Shown here piece by piece: positions 33,109 to 42,593 of a stretch of DNA of 64,000 bases. The translations under genes were made by a program, and so were the position numbers. The first letter of the stretch is position 1. Each line of letters opens with the position of its first letter. The DNA comes from Brevundimonas lenta (lineage in GTDB: Bacteria > Pseudomonadota > Alphaproteobacteria > Caulobacterales > Caulobacteraceae). The stretch lies in assembly GCF_014196335.1 (NCBI RefSeq), contig NZ_JACIDM010000002.1, positions 1,054,001-1,118,000 of the forward strand. The letters run 5' to 3'. The notes under the pieces were generated by a model. That model searched no databases. It was not told where the DNA came from and was given only the letters and a program-made list of their open reading frames with translations.

Positions 33109-34542
33109 CTATTTGCGCCCCTTCTTCGCCGGAGCATGGGCCAAGCGAAGCAGATTCGCAGCCCCCGGCGCCCCGAACGGGGTCCCCGCCAGGATCAGGA
33201 TGCGCTGGCCGGGCTCGGCCAGGCCGTTGTCCATCGCCGCATTGATGGCGTCCTCGGTGACGTCCTCCAACGAGGCGGGCTCCTTGCCCAGCCGCGACTC
33301 CAGTCCCCAGACCAGCGCCAGACGCCGCGCCGTGTCCGGATTGGGCGTCAGCGCCAGCACCGGCTGCAGCGGCCGCTCGCGCGCCATCCGCCGGGCCGTC
33401 CCGCCCAGGGTCGTGAACACCACGATACAGGCCGTCGACTGCGCCTCGCCCGCCTTGCGCGCCGCCGCCACCAGGGCGTCCACATCGTGCTCGTCCATGC
33501 CGGCGTGCTCAGCGTCCATCAGGCCCGGCCACAGCGGATCGCGTTCGACCCGCTCGATGATCCGGCTCATGACCGACACGGCCTCCAGCGGATAGTCGCC
33601 CGACGCCGTCTCGGCCGACAGCATCAGGGCGTCCGCGCCCTCATAGGCGGCGTTGGCCACGTCCGACGCCTCGGCCCGCGTCGGGGCCGGCGAGGCCGTC
33701 ATCGACTCCAGCATCTGCGTCGCCACGATCACCGGCACGCCGCGGCGGCGGGCGGCGCGAATGATCTGCTTCTGCGCGACCGGCACCTCTTCGGGATCCA
33801 GCTCCACGCCCAGATCGCCGCGCGCCACCATCACGCCGTCGCAGTAGTCGAGGATGCTCTCCAGCTCGGCCAGCGCCTGCGGCTTCTCGATCTTGGCCAG
33901 GCAGGCCGCCTGCCCTTTCACGATCTGCTTCAGCTCGGCCATGTCCTCGGCCTTCTGGACGAAGCTCAGCGCCACCCAGTCGACGCCGATGCGCAGGGCG
34001 AAGGCCAGGTCCTCGCGGTCCTTCGGCGTCAGGGCCGAGACCGGGATCACCGCCTCCGGCACCGCAACGCCCTTGCGGTCGGACAGCTTCGTGCCGCTCT
34101 CGACCGTCACGTCGGCCCATTCGTCGGTCCGCTCGCCGACGCGCAGCCGCACGCGGCCGTCGTCCAGCAGCAGCAGCATGCCGGTGCGCAGCGCCTTGAA
34201 GATTTCCGGATGCGGCATCTGCACCCGCGTCTCGTCGCCCGGCGTCGGGTCCAGGTCGAAGCGCATCTTGTGGCCCGGGGCCACGTCGATGCCGACGTCC
34301 TTGAACTTGCCCAGCCGCAGCTTCGGCCCCTGCAGGTCGGCCAGCACGCCCAGCGGACGCTTCAGCGCCAGTTCCGCGCCGCGCACGGCCTTCAGCGCCG
34401 CCGCGTGATCTTCATGCGAGCCGTGGCTGAAGTTCAGACGGAAGACGTCCACCCCGGCCTGTGCGAGGGCCTTCACCGTGCCGGGCGCCCGGCTGGCGGG
34501 CCCCAGGGTCGCGACGATGCGCGCGCGCCGGGCTCTGTTCAT
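33109..34542 (-). CDS. pyk: Pyruvate kinase
   Basis: A 477-residue glycolytic enzyme converting phosphoenolpyruvate and ADP to pyruvate and ATP. Conserved parts are RARIVATLGPAS, VFRLNFSHGSHEDH, LADLQGPKLRLG, the active-site KIEKPQAL..., MVARGDLGVELDPEEVP and VIVATQMLESM. ATG 34542 was chosen because it opens MNRARRARIVATLGPAS; the frame is open further upstream but without family similarity. Length is normal for the family (about 470-480). Confidence 0.97.
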   Translation of the reverse strand: MNRARRARIVATLGPASRAPGTVKALAQAGVDVFRLNFSHGSHEDHAAALKAVRGAELALKRPLGVLADLQGPKLRLGKFKDVGIDVAPGHKMRFDLDPTPGDETRVQMPHPEIFKALRTGMLLLLDDGRVRLRVGERTDEWADVTVESGTKLSDRKGVAVPEAVIPVSALTPKDREDLAFALRIGVDWVALSFVQKAEDMAELKQIVKGQAACLAKIEKPQALAELESILDYCDGVMVARGDLGVELDPEEVPVAQKQIIRAARRRGVPVIVATQMLESMTASPAPTRAEASDVANAAYEGADALMLSAETASGDYPLEAVSVMSRIIERVERDPLWPGLMDAEHAGMDEHDVDALVAAARKAGEAQSTACIVVFTTLGGTARRMARERPLQPVLALTPNPDTARRLALVWGLESRLGKEPASLEDVTEDAINAAMDNGLAEPGQRILILAGTPFGAPGAANLLRLAHAPAKKGRK

Positions 34543-34649
34543 GGGGTCTCGTGGCCTTTCAGGGTGCTTTGACCCCTTGTGCCAACGAAACGCTGGAGGA
34601 GTAAGGCCGCTCCCGTCCTCGAAACACGAAGTTATGGGGAGTTTTTGCC

Positions 34650-34982
34650 CTAGCCCGGAACGAAGGTGTCGAACGCCGAGTCGATCACCAGCTCGATCAG
34701 CCCCACCCGGAACCGTTCCAGCCGCGTCCGCGCCACGCCCAGCTGGGTCAGCGCCGCCAGCGTCGCCAGACTGGCCCGGCCGTCGACCAGGTCGGCGAAC
34801 TCCCGCGGGGTCAGCTTGTTCAGCGCCAGCGCCTCGGTCCATTTGCGCAGATCGGCCTCGGTCCGCTTCAGGAAGGTCCGCGCATCCTCCTGCGCCTCCT
34901 GCAGCCCCTGCCGCAGCATGTCCTTGGCCAGCGTGGTCGCGCCGGCCGTGACGGCGTCGATGAAGGTGTCGAAATCGCTCAT
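34650..34982 (-). CDS. Small helical protein of unknown function
   Basis: A 110-residue soluble protein, probably all-helical (MSDFDTFIDAVTAGATTLAKD...). The block LNKLTPREFADLVDGRASLATLAALTQLG suggests a compact helical bundle. I do not recognise the family. Its ATG overlaps the stop of the upstream lipoprotein gene (ATGA), so the two are co-translated, and a role near the envelope is possible. Confidence 0.65.
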   Translation of the reverse strand: MSDFDTFIDAVTAGATTLAKDMLRQGLQEAQEDARTFLKRTEADLRKWTEALALNKLTPREFADLVDGRASLATLAALTQLGVARTRLERFRVGLIELVIDSAFDTFVPG

Positions 34983-35440
34983 GCCCCGCCCCCGGCGCTG
35001 ACCGGCGGCTTGCACCGGGCCGGCTCTTTCTTGTTCACTTCCAGACAGATGATGTAGTCGAACGCCTCGCCCAGCTGGGCCTTCTTCTCGGTGCGATAGA
35101 ACTCGCCGGTCGTCCCCTGCTCGCGCCACGTCCGCACGAAGCCGCCGTACAGGCCGCCGTTGGGATCCTTCAGCACGCGCCACTGGGCGGTCGAGATTTC
35201 GTTCTGCGCCATCCCGGCCGAGAACTCGTACGCCGCCTCAAGCTTGATGGTCAGCGCGGCCACGGCGTCGGCGTTGGCCGCCCACGGCCCGGCCGAGCGG
35301 TCGACCATGGCCATCACCTCAGGCTTCAGGCTGGTGGCGTTGCGATAGGCGTCGAGACTGTACCCCGCCATCAGCGGCGTGCAGCCCGCCAGTGACAGCA
35401 GGGCCAGCGCGCCGGCCGCGGTGATCGCCGCTCTTCTCAT
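34979..35440 (-). CDS. Lipoprotein of unknown function
   Basis: A 153-residue lipoprotein: signal sequence and lipobox LSLAGC with Cys20. The mature part shows SLDAYRNATSLKPEVMAMVDRSAG and a C-terminal Cys pair (YIICLEVNKKEPARCKPP) that may form a disulfide. No family recognised. ATG 35440 is the natural start; translation further upstream would read through the tRNA-Leu gene. First of a two-gene unit with the small helical protein. Confidence 0.7.
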   Translation of the reverse strand: MRRAAITAAGALALLSLAGCTPLMAGYSLDAYRNATSLKPEVMAMVDRSAGPWAANADAVAALTIKLEAAYEFSAGMAQNEISTAQWRVLKDPNGGLYGGFVRTWREQGTTGEFYRTEKKAQLGEAFDYIICLEVNKKEPARCKPPVSAGGGA

Positions 35441-35520
35441 CGTGCCCCCTCCGGCGAAGCTTCGACGGACGGTTGCACGCCTGACAGATTTCGACAACCG
35501 CGGGTCGGCGGACGTCCGGG

Positions 35521-35605
35521 TGGTGCGAGCGGCGGGGATCGAACCCGCATGACCGAAGTCGAGGGATTTTAAGTCCCTTGCGTCTACCAGTTTCGCCACG
35601 CTCGC
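35521..35605 (-). tRNA. tRNA-Leu (anticodon UAA)
   Basis: On the minus strand the 7-bp acceptor stem GCGAGCG/CGCTCGC is perfect, the anticodon stem-loop is GGGA-CTTAAAA-TCCC (anticodon TAA, decoding UUA), and a class II variable arm is present. The T-loop is GGTTCGATCC, and the encoded CCA end is at 35521-35523. UUA is rare in a genome this GC-rich, but the tRNA is universal. Confidence 0.95.
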
Positions 35606-35609
35606 CGGA

Positions 35610-35891
35610 TCAACCGCCGGACTGCTTCTCCAATGTCGTACGCGCCGTCATTGGTCGAGGCTTGACCACAAACGTCAGCAGCAGCGCCAAGGGAAAGAGG
35701 ACCGGCAAGCGACCCCCGATATTTCCTCCCACGAAGAAGAGCGCCGGCACGAAGCAGCAGATCAGCGCGACGGTCTGCTGCCACCCCAGAGGCATCCTCG
35801 TGACGCGCACGAACGTCCAGAACCACGCAACGAACCCCACGACGCCGGAAACAGCGATGAGGACCTCGGCATTGTCCTGAATCCATCCCAT
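35610..35891 (-). CDS. Small three-helix membrane protein
   Basis: A 93-residue protein with hydrophobic segments near residues 9-28 (LIAVSGVVGFVAWFWTF), 38-56 (TVALICCFVPALFFVGG) and 60-76 (LPVLFPLALLLTFVV). No family recognised. It ends 5 bp before the 5' end of the tRNA-Leu gene on the same strand and begins 5 bp after the peptidase stop, so all three could share a transcript. Confidence 0.6.
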   Translation of the reverse strand: MGWIQDNAEVLIAVSGVVGFVAWFWTFVRVTRMPLGWQQTVALICCFVPALFFVGGNIGGRLPVLFPLALLLTFVVKPRPMTARTTLEKQSGG

Positions 35892-35895
35892 CCCG

Positions 35896-37323
35896 TCAGT
35901 GCGCCGCCGCCGTTGCCGGGCGCATCGCCCGGAAGTCGACGTCGGAGTCCGCGATCAGATAGACCAGCGCGGCCCAGGCGGCGACGTTCTGGCTCATCTG
36001 CGCCGGATCGATCTTGTCCAGGGTGTCGTCGGCCGTGTGGTGCAGGTCGAAATAGCGGGTGCCGTCCTGGTTCAGGCCGAATACCGGCACGCCTGCGCCT
36101 GCCAGCGGTCCGATGTCGGCGCCGCCGTGCAGCTCCGGGTCCTGCGAGGGCAGCACGCCGATCGGATAGAGCACCCGCGCCGCGATTTTGGCGAAGTCCG
36201 AACCCTGCGCGCCCGGCGGCAGGCCCAGGGCGAAGACGCGGTCGGCGCCGAAGTCGCTCTCGCCAGCGATGATATGCTTGTCCACCGCCGCGCCGATGCC
36301 GCGCAGATAGGCGCCGCCGCCGTTGCCGGTGTTGTTCGGCTGGTCGACCTCTTCGGAGCCGTACAGCACCACGCGAATGGTCCGCGCCGGACGACGTCCG
36401 CTCTCGGCGATGGCCTTGGCCGCCGCCAGGGTGATGCCGCCGCCCGCGCCGTCGTCGATGGCGCCGGTGCCCAGGTCCCAGCTGTCCATGTGCGAGCCCA
36501 GCACGATCACTTCGTCCGGACGCGTCCGGCCGGTGATCTCGCCGACCACGTTCTGCGACACGGTCTCATAGGTGTGGGCGGTCGAGGACAGGCTCAGGCG
36601 CACCGTCTCGCCCATCTCGATCAGGCGCGAGACCTGGTCGGCGTCCGGCGCCGACAGGGCGAAGCCCGGCAGAGGCACGCGGCCGTCGATATAGCGGGTG
36701 GTGCCGGTGTGCGGCATGCGGTGCTCGTCCGAGCCCACGGAGCGCATGATGAAGGCGACCGCGCCCTTGGAGGCGGCGGCGCCCGGTCCGGCGCTGCGGA
36801 TGCGGGTCAGCGGGCCATAGCCGGCGCCGTCCTGCATGCGGATCATCTGTCCGGCGTCGACGAAGGCGATCTTGCCCGCCAGCGAACCGGCCGGGGCGGC
36901 GTTCAGGTCTTCCAGGCTGGTGAAGCGCACCACTTCGGCCTCGATCACGCCGTTGGTGCCGGGCGAGTGGCCCAGGGCGGCGACGACCAGCGGCTGCGGA
37001 CGCGGACCGATGATGGCGGCGCTCTCCTCGCCCCGCTCCCATCCGACCAGCGGGAACTCCTCGATGCGCACGTTCTGGAAGCCGTGGGCCCGCATGTAGT
37101 CGGCGGCCCAGGCCGCGGCGGCCTGCTCGGACGGCGACCCCGCCGGGCGCGGCCCGAAGCGGGTGGTCAGCTGGGTCACATAGTCCAGCGCGATGTTCTG
37201 CTCCATCGCCGCGTCGCGGATCGTCTCCGCCCGCTGGATGGTCGCGGCGTCCTGCGCGAAGGCGGGCGCGGCGAGGCTCAGCGCGAGCGCGCTGGCGGCG
37301 AGAAGACGGGCGGACAGACGCAT
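35896..37323 (-). CDS. Secreted M28 family zinc peptidase
   Basis: A 475-residue exported aminopeptidase/carboxypeptidase Q-like metallopeptidase. The signal peptide is residues 1-24 (ending AFAQ). Metal and catalytic motifs are VLGSHMDSWDLGTGAIDDGAGG (zinc His/Asp pair and bridging Asp), VLYGSEEVDQ (catalytic Glu pair) and DLHHTADDTLDKI (last ligand His). A PA-like insertion lies between. It probably releases amino acids from peptides in the periplasm, in line with the many exported peptidases of this window. Confidence 0.92.
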   Translation of the reverse strand: MRLSARLLAASALALSLAAPAFAQDAATIQRAETIRDAAMEQNIALDYVTQLTTRFGPRPAGSPSEQAAAAWAADYMRAHGFQNVRIEEFPLVGWERGEESAAIIGPRPQPLVVAALGHSPGTNGVIEAEVVRFTSLEDLNAAPAGSLAGKIAFVDAGQMIRMQDGAGYGPLTRIRSAGPGAAASKGAVAFIMRSVGSDEHRMPHTGTTRYIDGRVPLPGFALSAPDADQVSRLIEMGETVRLSLSSTAHTYETVSQNVVGEITGRTRPDEVIVLGSHMDSWDLGTGAIDDGAGGGITLAAAKAIAESGRRPARTIRVVLYGSEEVDQPNNTGNGGGAYLRGIGAAVDKHIIAGESDFGADRVFALGLPPGAQGSDFAKIAARVLYPIGVLPSQDPELHGGADIGPLAGAGVPVFGLNQDGTRYFDLHHTADDTLDKIDPAQMSQNVAAWAALVYLIADSDVDFRAMRPATAAAH

Positions 37324-37431
37324 GACGGCTCCGGGGACTCAGAACGAGGTGGCGGAACCTAGACCGTGGTTGTCGGCGCGAGAAGCGCTCGCGCCGGAGT
37401 TTTCACGCGCCTGCCGTAAGGCCCGCGCGGA

Positions 37432-37671
37432 TCACTCGCCCTTGACGTAGGCCTCGACCGGACCCTGCAGCTTCACGGTCAGGGCCTTGCCGCGACGGTC
37501 GACGCGGTTGCCGACGGCCAGGCGGACCCAGCCTTCCGAGATGCAGTATTCCTCGACGTTGGTCTTCTCTTCGCCCTTGAAGCGGACGCCGATTCCCTTC
37601 GCCAGCAGGTCGGCGTCGTGGAACGGGCTGTCGGGATCGACGGAAAGGCGGTCGGGAAGGACGTCGGTCAT
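37432..37671 (-). CDS. DUF3297 family small protein
   Basis: A 79-residue cytosolic protein of the DUF3297 family (DRLSVDPDSPFHDADLL.KGIGVRFKG.EKTNVEEYCISEGWVRL, then VDRRGKALTVKLQGPVE). No function is known. I took the ATG at 37671 because homologues begin M-T/S-D; an in-frame ATG at 37683 would add MSLP. It is divergent from the alpha/beta hydrolase gene. Confidence 0.85.
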   Translation of the reverse strand: MTDVLPDRLSVDPDSPFHDADLLAKGIGVRFKGEEKTNVEEYCISEGWVRLAVGNRVDRRGKALTVKLQGPVEAYVKGE

Positions 37672-37799
37672 GGGAAGGCTCATCGAAAAGTCAGTCGCCG
37701 CCTTTAGCCGACCCGGCCCCGCGCTCCAAGGCCCGATCCCGGCTTGACCTGACCCCGCGTCAATCGGCTAGGTTAGTTTCGAAAAGATACGGACCCGGC

Positions 37800-38660
37800 A
37801 TGAGCGACCTCGTCATCCGCGATTTCACCGCCCCCGCCGCCGACGGCTATACGCTGTCGATGCGGCTGGTCTCGGCCGCCGCCCCCGCCGTCGCGGTCCT
37901 GGTCAGCTCCGGCACAGGCTTCCCCAAGGGCTTCTACGACCGCTTCGCCCGGCATCTGGCCGGCCGCGGCGGCGCCGTCCTCACCTACGACTTCCGCGGC
38001 ATCGCCGGTTCCCGCCCCGACGACCTCGCCGCCATGCAGATGGACTACCCGGACTGGGGCCGGCTCGACATGCCCGCCGCCCTCGACGCCCTGATCGAGG
38101 CGGCGCCCGGCCTGCCCGTCGTCCACGTCGGCCACAGCGTCGGCGGCCACTTCCTCGGCTTCATGCCCAACCACGACCGCATCGCCCGCCACGCCTTCGT
38201 CTCGGTCGGCAGCGGCTACTGGGGCCGGCACCATCGCAGCTACAACCCGCTCGAACTGTTCTTCTGGCTCGCCTACGGCCCGTACAGCCTGGCCCGCCAC
38301 GGCTACATCAAGGGCGGCGGCCTGTGGGCGGGCACCGACCTGCCGCGCGGTGTCTGGGAGACCTGGCGGCGCTGGTGCCTCAAGGAGCCCTACTTCCTCG
38401 ATGAGCTGAAGGACCGGCTGCGGCCCCATCATTTCGACGCCGTGACCGCCCCGATCCGCTCATGGATCTTCACCGACGACCCGATCGCCACCCCGGTCAG
38501 TTCGCCCATCCTGCTGCAGGTCTATCCGAACGCTCCGAAAGACATCGTCGTCCGCGCTCCGGCCGACTACGGCGTCCGCCGCATCGGTCACGAGGGCGCC
38601 TTCCGCCGGGGCATGGAGCCGCTGTGGGACGAGATGTTCGGCTGGCTCCGGGCAGCTTGA
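37800..38660 (+). CDS. Alpha/beta hydrolase family protein
   Basis: A 286-residue hydrolase with the nucleophile elbow GHSVGGHF (Ser113) and a likely catalytic His in RRIGHEGAFRRG near the C-terminus. The N-terminal half contains VLVSSGTGFPKGFYDRFARHLAGRG and YDFRGIAGSRP, the oxyanion region. It resembles the serine aminopeptidase/YheT-like branch of unknown substrate. No signal peptide, so cytosolic. Confidence 0.85.
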   Translation: MSDLVIRDFTAPAADGYTLSMRLVSAAAPAVAVLVSSGTGFPKGFYDRFARHLAGRGGAVLTYDFRGIAGSRPDDLAAMQMDYPDWGRLDMPAALDALIEAAPGLPVVHVGHSVGGHFLGFMPNHDRIARHAFVSVGSGYWGRHHRSYNPLELFFWLAYGPYSLARHGYIKGGGLWAGTDLPRGVWETWRRWCLKEPYFLDELKDRLRPHHFDAVTAPIRSWIFTDDPIATPVSSPILLQVYPNAPKDIVVRAPADYGVRRIGHEGAFRRGMEPLWDEMFGWLRAA

Positions 38661-38703
38661 CCGTGGCGAGGTTCGGGCGCCACCTGCCCGACCGGAGGAC
38701 GCC

Positions 38704-39207
38704 ATGATCCATTTCGCCCTGATCGCCGCTCTGCTGCAGACCGCGCCGGTGCCGGTCGACTGCGCCGACGCCGATCACAGCGCCTTCAACTTCTGGATCG
38801 GAGACTGGGATGTCCTCGCCTCCGGGACTGACGTCGTCGTCGCCCGCAGCGTCATCGCCCCAACGGTCGACGGCTGCGGCATCCGCGAGGACTACCGCCA
38901 GAGCGTCGCCCCCGGCGGCGAGTCCAGCCGCTACCAGGGCGCCAGCGTCAGCGCCTTCGACGCGCGGTCGCGCACCTGGCGCCAGTTCTACGTCGACAGC
39001 GCGGGGACGGTGACCATCTTCGAGGGCGGCGTCATCAGCGACGGCGCCATGGTCCTCATCGGCCCCGGGCATGAACCGGACGAGCTTCAGATGATGACCG
39101 TGACGCCCCAGGCAGACGGCACGGTGCGTCAGGTCGGCGCCAATTCCATCGACGGCGGCTCGTCCTGGTCGACCGGCAGCTACGATTTCACCTACCGGCG
39201 CCGTTGA
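38704..39207 (+). CDS. Secreted DUF1579-like protein
   Basis: A 167-residue protein with a short signal peptide (MIHFALIAALLQTAPVPV). The core HSAFNFWIGDWDVLASG resembles DUF1579-type, lipocalin-like domains. RYQGASVSAFDARSRTWRQFYVDSAGT continues the beta-barrel pattern. A related domain, without signal, is encoded at 43648-44136. Probable small-ligand binding; function unknown. Confidence 0.6.
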   Translation: MIHFALIAALLQTAPVPVDCADADHSAFNFWIGDWDVLASGTDVVVARSVIAPTVDGCGIREDYRQSVAPGGESSRYQGASVSAFDARSRTWRQFYVDSAGTVTIFEGGVISDGAMVLIGPGHEPDELQMMTVTPQADGTVRQVGANSIDGGSSWSTGSYDFTYRRR

Positions 39208-39256
39208 ACCGGCGCGGAGGCGGCCTAGGTAAGCGCATCCCTCCCGGAGCCCTGCC

Positions 39257-40108
39257 ATGACCGACCAGCCCGCCATCGACGTCGAAGGCTATTCCATCCC
39301 CCTGCTCGGCTTCGGCACCTGGATGCTCGAATCCGACGACGCGCGCCGCATGGTCACCGAGGCGCTGCGCATCGGCTACCGCCACATCGACACGGCCTGG
39401 ATCTACAAGAACGAGGAAGCGGTCGGCGACGGCATCCGCGACGCGCTGGAGGCCGGCTACCTCAACCGCGACGACCTCTGGCTGACGACCAAGATCTGGG
39501 TCGACCATTTCGACCGCGACGGTCTGCTGGAACAGGCGCGCGAGTCCGGCCTCAGCCTCGGCTTCACCCCCGACCTCCTGCTGCTGCACTGGCCCAAGAC
39601 GCAGCCGTCGCTTCAGGAAACCATCGACGCCCTGAACGAGGCGCGCGAGAACGGCCTGACCCGCACCATCGGCGTGTCCAACTTCCCCTCGGCCGAGTTC
39701 CGCAAGGCCCAGGAGCTGTCGCAGGCCCTGCTGGTCACCAACCAGGTCGAGTACCACCCCTATCTCAAGCTCACGAAACTGCTCGAGACGGCCAGAGAGC
39801 TCGACTCCTCCATCACCGCCTGGTCGCCGCTGGCCCAGGGCAAGGTCGCCGACGATCCGGTGCTGAACGAGATCGGCCGCGCCCACGGCAAGTCCGCCGC
39901 CCAGGTCACCCTGCGCTGGCTGATCCAGCAGAACGTCATCGCCATTCCGCGCACGACGAAGGAAAGCCGCGCCGCCGAAAGCTTCAACATTTTCGACTTC
40001 GAGCTCAGCGACGACGAGATGCAGCGCATCTTCGGACTGGCCCGTCCCGACGGTCGTCTCGGCGACTGGATTGATCCCGCGTTCAAATGGGATGAAGAAT
40101 GGGCCTGA
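39257..40108 (+). CDS. Aldo/keto reductase
   Basis: A 283-residue NADPH-dependent AKR of the 2,5-diketo-D-gluconate reductase type. The catalytic tetrad is visible: Asp45 and Tyr50 (IDTAWIYKNE), Lys79 (LTTKIW) and His111 (LLLHWPK). TIGVSNF, NQVEYHPYL and IPRTTKESRAAE complete the NADPH-binding barrel. It reduces aldehydes or ketoses; the substrate is not predictable. Confidence 0.95.
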   Translation: MTDQPAIDVEGYSIPLLGFGTWMLESDDARRMVTEALRIGYRHIDTAWIYKNEEAVGDGIRDALEAGYLNRDDLWLTTKIWVDHFDRDGLLEQARESGLSLGFTPDLLLLHWPKTQPSLQETIDALNEARENGLTRTIGVSNFPSAEFRKAQELSQALLVTNQVEYHPYLKLTKLLETARELDSSITAWSPLAQGKVADDPVLNEIGRAHGKSAAQVTLRWLIQQNVIAIPRTTKESRAAESFNIFDFELSDDEMQRIFGLARPDGRLGDWIDPAFKWDEEWA

Positions 40109-40152
40109 CGCGCCCCGCTGAGAGGGCGCCGCGCACATAGGGAGTGCGGCAG

Positions 40153-40401
40153 ATGGGCTCGGTGCTGGGTTTCCCCCACGTCGATCCGTACGACGCGGCG
40201 GTCGGCGCAAGGCTGAAGCGCTGGCGCGAAAAGCGCGGCCTCAGCGTCGATGAGCTCGCCCGCCAGATCGACCTCACCCCGGCGGAGGAGCGCCTGGCCG
40301 AAGCCGGCCGCGCCCACCTGACCACCGCCCAGATCGGCGCCGCCACCAGCGTCCTGCACCTGCCGCTCTGGGCGCTCGTCTCCGACTCCCGGGCGTACTG
40401 A
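40153..40401 (+). CDS. Small XRE-type helix-turn-helix protein
   Basis: An 82-residue protein with a Cro/CI-like HTH: DAAVGARLKRWREKRGLSVDEL, QIDLTPAEERLAEAGRAHLTTAQI and TSVLHLPLWAL. ATG 40153 has GGAG 8 nt upstream. It is followed with no gap by the membrane protein gene (stop TGA, then GTG), so the pair is an operon; possibly a regulator of it. Confidence 0.8.
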   Translation: MGSVLGFPHVDPYDAAVGARLKRWREKRGLSVDELARQIDLTPAEERLAEAGRAHLTTAQIGAATSVLHLPLWALVSDSRAY

Positions 40402-41055
40402 GTGGACCGCCGCCGCGCCGCCCTGATCTGGCGCGCGGTCTTCGCCCTCGTCGGGTGGGTCACCCTTGCGGTCAAATACGGGCTGATGCTGAACGAGCCG
40501 TCCGGCCGGACCGTCGCCGCGACCACGCTGCAGTACTTCAGCTACTTCACCATCCTGGGAAACGTCCTCGTCGCCCTGGCCCTGACCGCCCCCGTGCTGG
40601 CGCCGCGCTCATGGCTGGGGCGGTGGAGCGAGGGCGAGGGCGTGCGCTCGGCGGTGGCCATGTACATCGCCGTCATCGGCGTGGCCTACCACTTCCTCCT
40701 GTCCGGCCCGTGGACCCCGGTCACGCCCGCGGTCGTGACCACCGTCTTCCTCCACTACGTTATGCCGATCGCCTTCGTGATCGACTGGCTGCTGTTCACG
40801 CCCAAGGGGACGCTGCGCTGGATCGATCCGGTGAAGTGGCTGTCCTTCCCGGCCCTGTACGCGACCTGGACGGTGGCTCACGGCTACGCCACCGGCTTCT
40901 GGCCCTACTGGTTCGTCAACGTGCCGCAGCTGGGCGCCGCGAAGGCCCTGCTCTGGTTCACCATCCTGCTGGTCGTGTTCCTAGCCGCCGGCTCCGCGCT
41001 CGTCGTCATCGACAGGTTCGCCCTCAGGCGTGACAGTCGCGCGCGCGCCGCTTAA
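40402..41055 (+). CDS. Pr6Pr family six-helix membrane protein
   Basis: A 217-residue membrane protein. The features [33 protein letters not shown] and [16 protein letters not shown] with [14 protein letters not shown] match the Pr6Pr (six-helix) family, related in pattern to FAR-17a/AIG1. Function unknown. It begins at GTG 40402 directly after the HTH stop and ends 10 bp before the UbiD gene. Confidence 0.8.
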   Translation: MDRRRAALIWRAVFALVGWVTLAVKYGLMLNEPSGRTVAATTLQYFSYFTILGNVLVALALTAPVLAPRSWLGRWSEGEGVRSAVAMYIAVIGVAYHFLLSGPWTPVTPAVVTTVFLHYVMPIAFVIDWLLFTPKGTLRWIDPVKWLSFPALYATWTVAHGYATGFWPYWFVNVPQLGAAKALLWFTILLVVFLAAGSALVVIDRFALRRDSRARAA

Positions 41056-41065
41056 GCGGTACCGC

Positions 41066-42592
41066 ATGGCCTACAAATCGCTTCGCGACTTCATCGACAT
41101 CCTCGAAGCCGAGGGCGAACTGGTGCGCGTGTCCGAGCCGGTCTCGACCCATCTCGAGATGACCGAGATCCAGACCCGCCTGCTGCGCAACGGCGGCCCG
41201 GCCGTGATCTTCGAGAAGCCCGTCATGCCCGACGGCTCGATCAGCCCCATTCCCTGCCTCGCCAACCTGTTCGGCACGGTGAAGCGCGTCGCCATGGGCG
41301 TGACGCTGGAGAAGAAGTCCCGCACCACCGCCGCCGAGCTGCGCGAGGTCGGCGAGCTGCTCGCCTTCCTGCGCAACCCGACCCCGCCGCGCGGCCTCGG
41401 CGACGCCATGGAGATGCTGCCGCTGGCCCAGACCGTCATGTCGATGCGGCCCAAGGTGGTGAAGTCCGCTCCGGTCCAGCAGGTCGTGCTCAAGGGCGAC
41501 CAGATCGACCTCACCAGCCTGCCGATCCAGGGCTGCTGGCCCGGCGAGCCCGCCCCCCTGATCACCTGGGGTCTGGTCGTCACCAGGGGACCATCCGACG
41601 CCCGCGAGGACGATTTCAACCTCGGCATCTACCGCATGCAGGTGCTGGGCAAGGACAAGGCCATCATGCGTTGGCTGGCCCACCGTGGCGGCGCCCAGCA
41701 CTACGCCCGGCACAGGAAGCGCAGCAAGGAGCCCCTGCCCTGCGCCGTCGTCCTCGGCGCCGACCCGGGCACCATCCTCGCCGCCGTCACCCCGGTGCCG
41801 GACACCCTGTCGGAATACCAGTTCGCCGGCCTGCTGCGCGGCGCCAAGGCCGAGCTCGTCCCCTGCAAGACCGTGCCGCTCATGGTCCCGGCCCACGCCG
41901 AGATCGTGCTGGAGGGCCACGTCCTGCTCGACGAGCATGCGCCCGAAGGCCCGTACGGGGACCACACCGGCTACTACAACTCGGTCGAGACCTTCCCGGT
42001 CTTCCAGGTCACCGCCATCACCATGCGGAAGGACCCGATCTATCTGACCACCTTCACCGGCCGTCCGCCGGACGAGCCCTCGGTGCTGGGCGAGGCGCTG
42101 AACGAGGTCTTCATCCCCCTGCTGCGCCAGCAGTTCCCCGAGATCACCGACTTCTGGCTGCCGCCCGAGGGCTGCAGCTACCGCATCGCCGTGGTGTCGA
42201 TGAAGAAGGCCTACCCCGGCCACGCCAAGCGCGTGATGCTCGGCGTGTGGAGCTATCTGCGCCAGTTCATGTACACCAAGTGGGTCATCGTCGTGGACGA
42301 CGACATCGACGCCCGCGACTGGAAGCAGGTCATGTGGGCCATCTCCACCAAGATGGACCCGGCGCGCGACATCACCCTGATCGAGAACACCCCGATCGAC
42401 TACCTCGACTTCGCCAGCCCCGAGAGCGGCCTCGGCTCCAAGATCGGCCTCGACGCGACTGACAAGTGGGAGCCCGAGACCAAGCGCGAGTGGGGCGAGG
42501 AAATCCGCATGGATGACGCCGTCGTCTCGCGTGTGTCCGAAATCTGGGACCGGCTCGGATTGCCGGGTGACGGAACGCCGATCTGGAAATAG
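41066..42592 (+). CDS. ubiD: UbiD family decarboxylase
   Basis: A 508-residue prenylated-FMN-dependent decarboxylase. Conserved parts are [36 protein letters not shown]..., [10 protein letters not shown] (active-site Glu-Arg-Glu region nearby) and DDDIDARDW. It probably acts on 4-hydroxy-3-polyprenylbenzoate in ubiquinone synthesis, though the family also has aromatic-acid substrates. Its prFMN-making partner UbiX is not in the window. ATG 41066 starts the conserved MAYKSLRDF. Confidence 0.93.
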   Translation: MAYKSLRDFIDILEAEGELVRVSEPVSTHLEMTEIQTRLLRNGGPAVIFEKPVMPDGSISPIPCLANLFGTVKRVAMGVTLEKKSRTTAAELREVGELLAFLRNPTPPRGLGDAMEMLPLAQTVMSMRPKVVKSAPVQQVVLKGDQIDLTSLPIQGCWPGEPAPLITWGLVVTRGPSDAREDDFNLGIYRMQVLGKDKAIMRWLAHRGGAQHYARHRKRSKEPLPCAVVLGADPGTILAAVTPVPDTLSEYQFAGLLRGAKAELVPCKTVPLMVPAHAEIVLEGHVLLDEHAPEGPYGDHTGYYNSVETFPVFQVTAITMRKDPIYLTTFTGRPPDEPSVLGEALNEVFIPLLRQQFPEITDFWLPPEGCSYRIAVVSMKKAYPGHAKRVMLGVWSYLRQFMYTKWVIVVDDDIDARDWKQVMWAISTKMDPARDITLIENTPIDYLDFASPESGLGSKIGLDATDKWEPETKREWGEEIRMDDAVVSRVSEIWDRLGLPGDGTPIWK

Positions 42593-42593
42593 G

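Noticed and set aside
31963..34572. Long plus-strand frame across the methylase and pyruvate kinase genes
   Set aside because: Antisense composition artefact; the minus-strand genes have clear domains and motifs.
34543..34842. N-terminal extension of pyruvate kinase
   Set aside because: The residues show no similarity to the family and the conserved start lies at 34542.
35440..35599. N-terminal extension of the lipoprotein gene starting MAKLVDARDLKSLDFG
   Set aside because: This is the translated tRNA-Leu gene, a common false start. The lipoprotein start at 35440 gives a proper lipobox.
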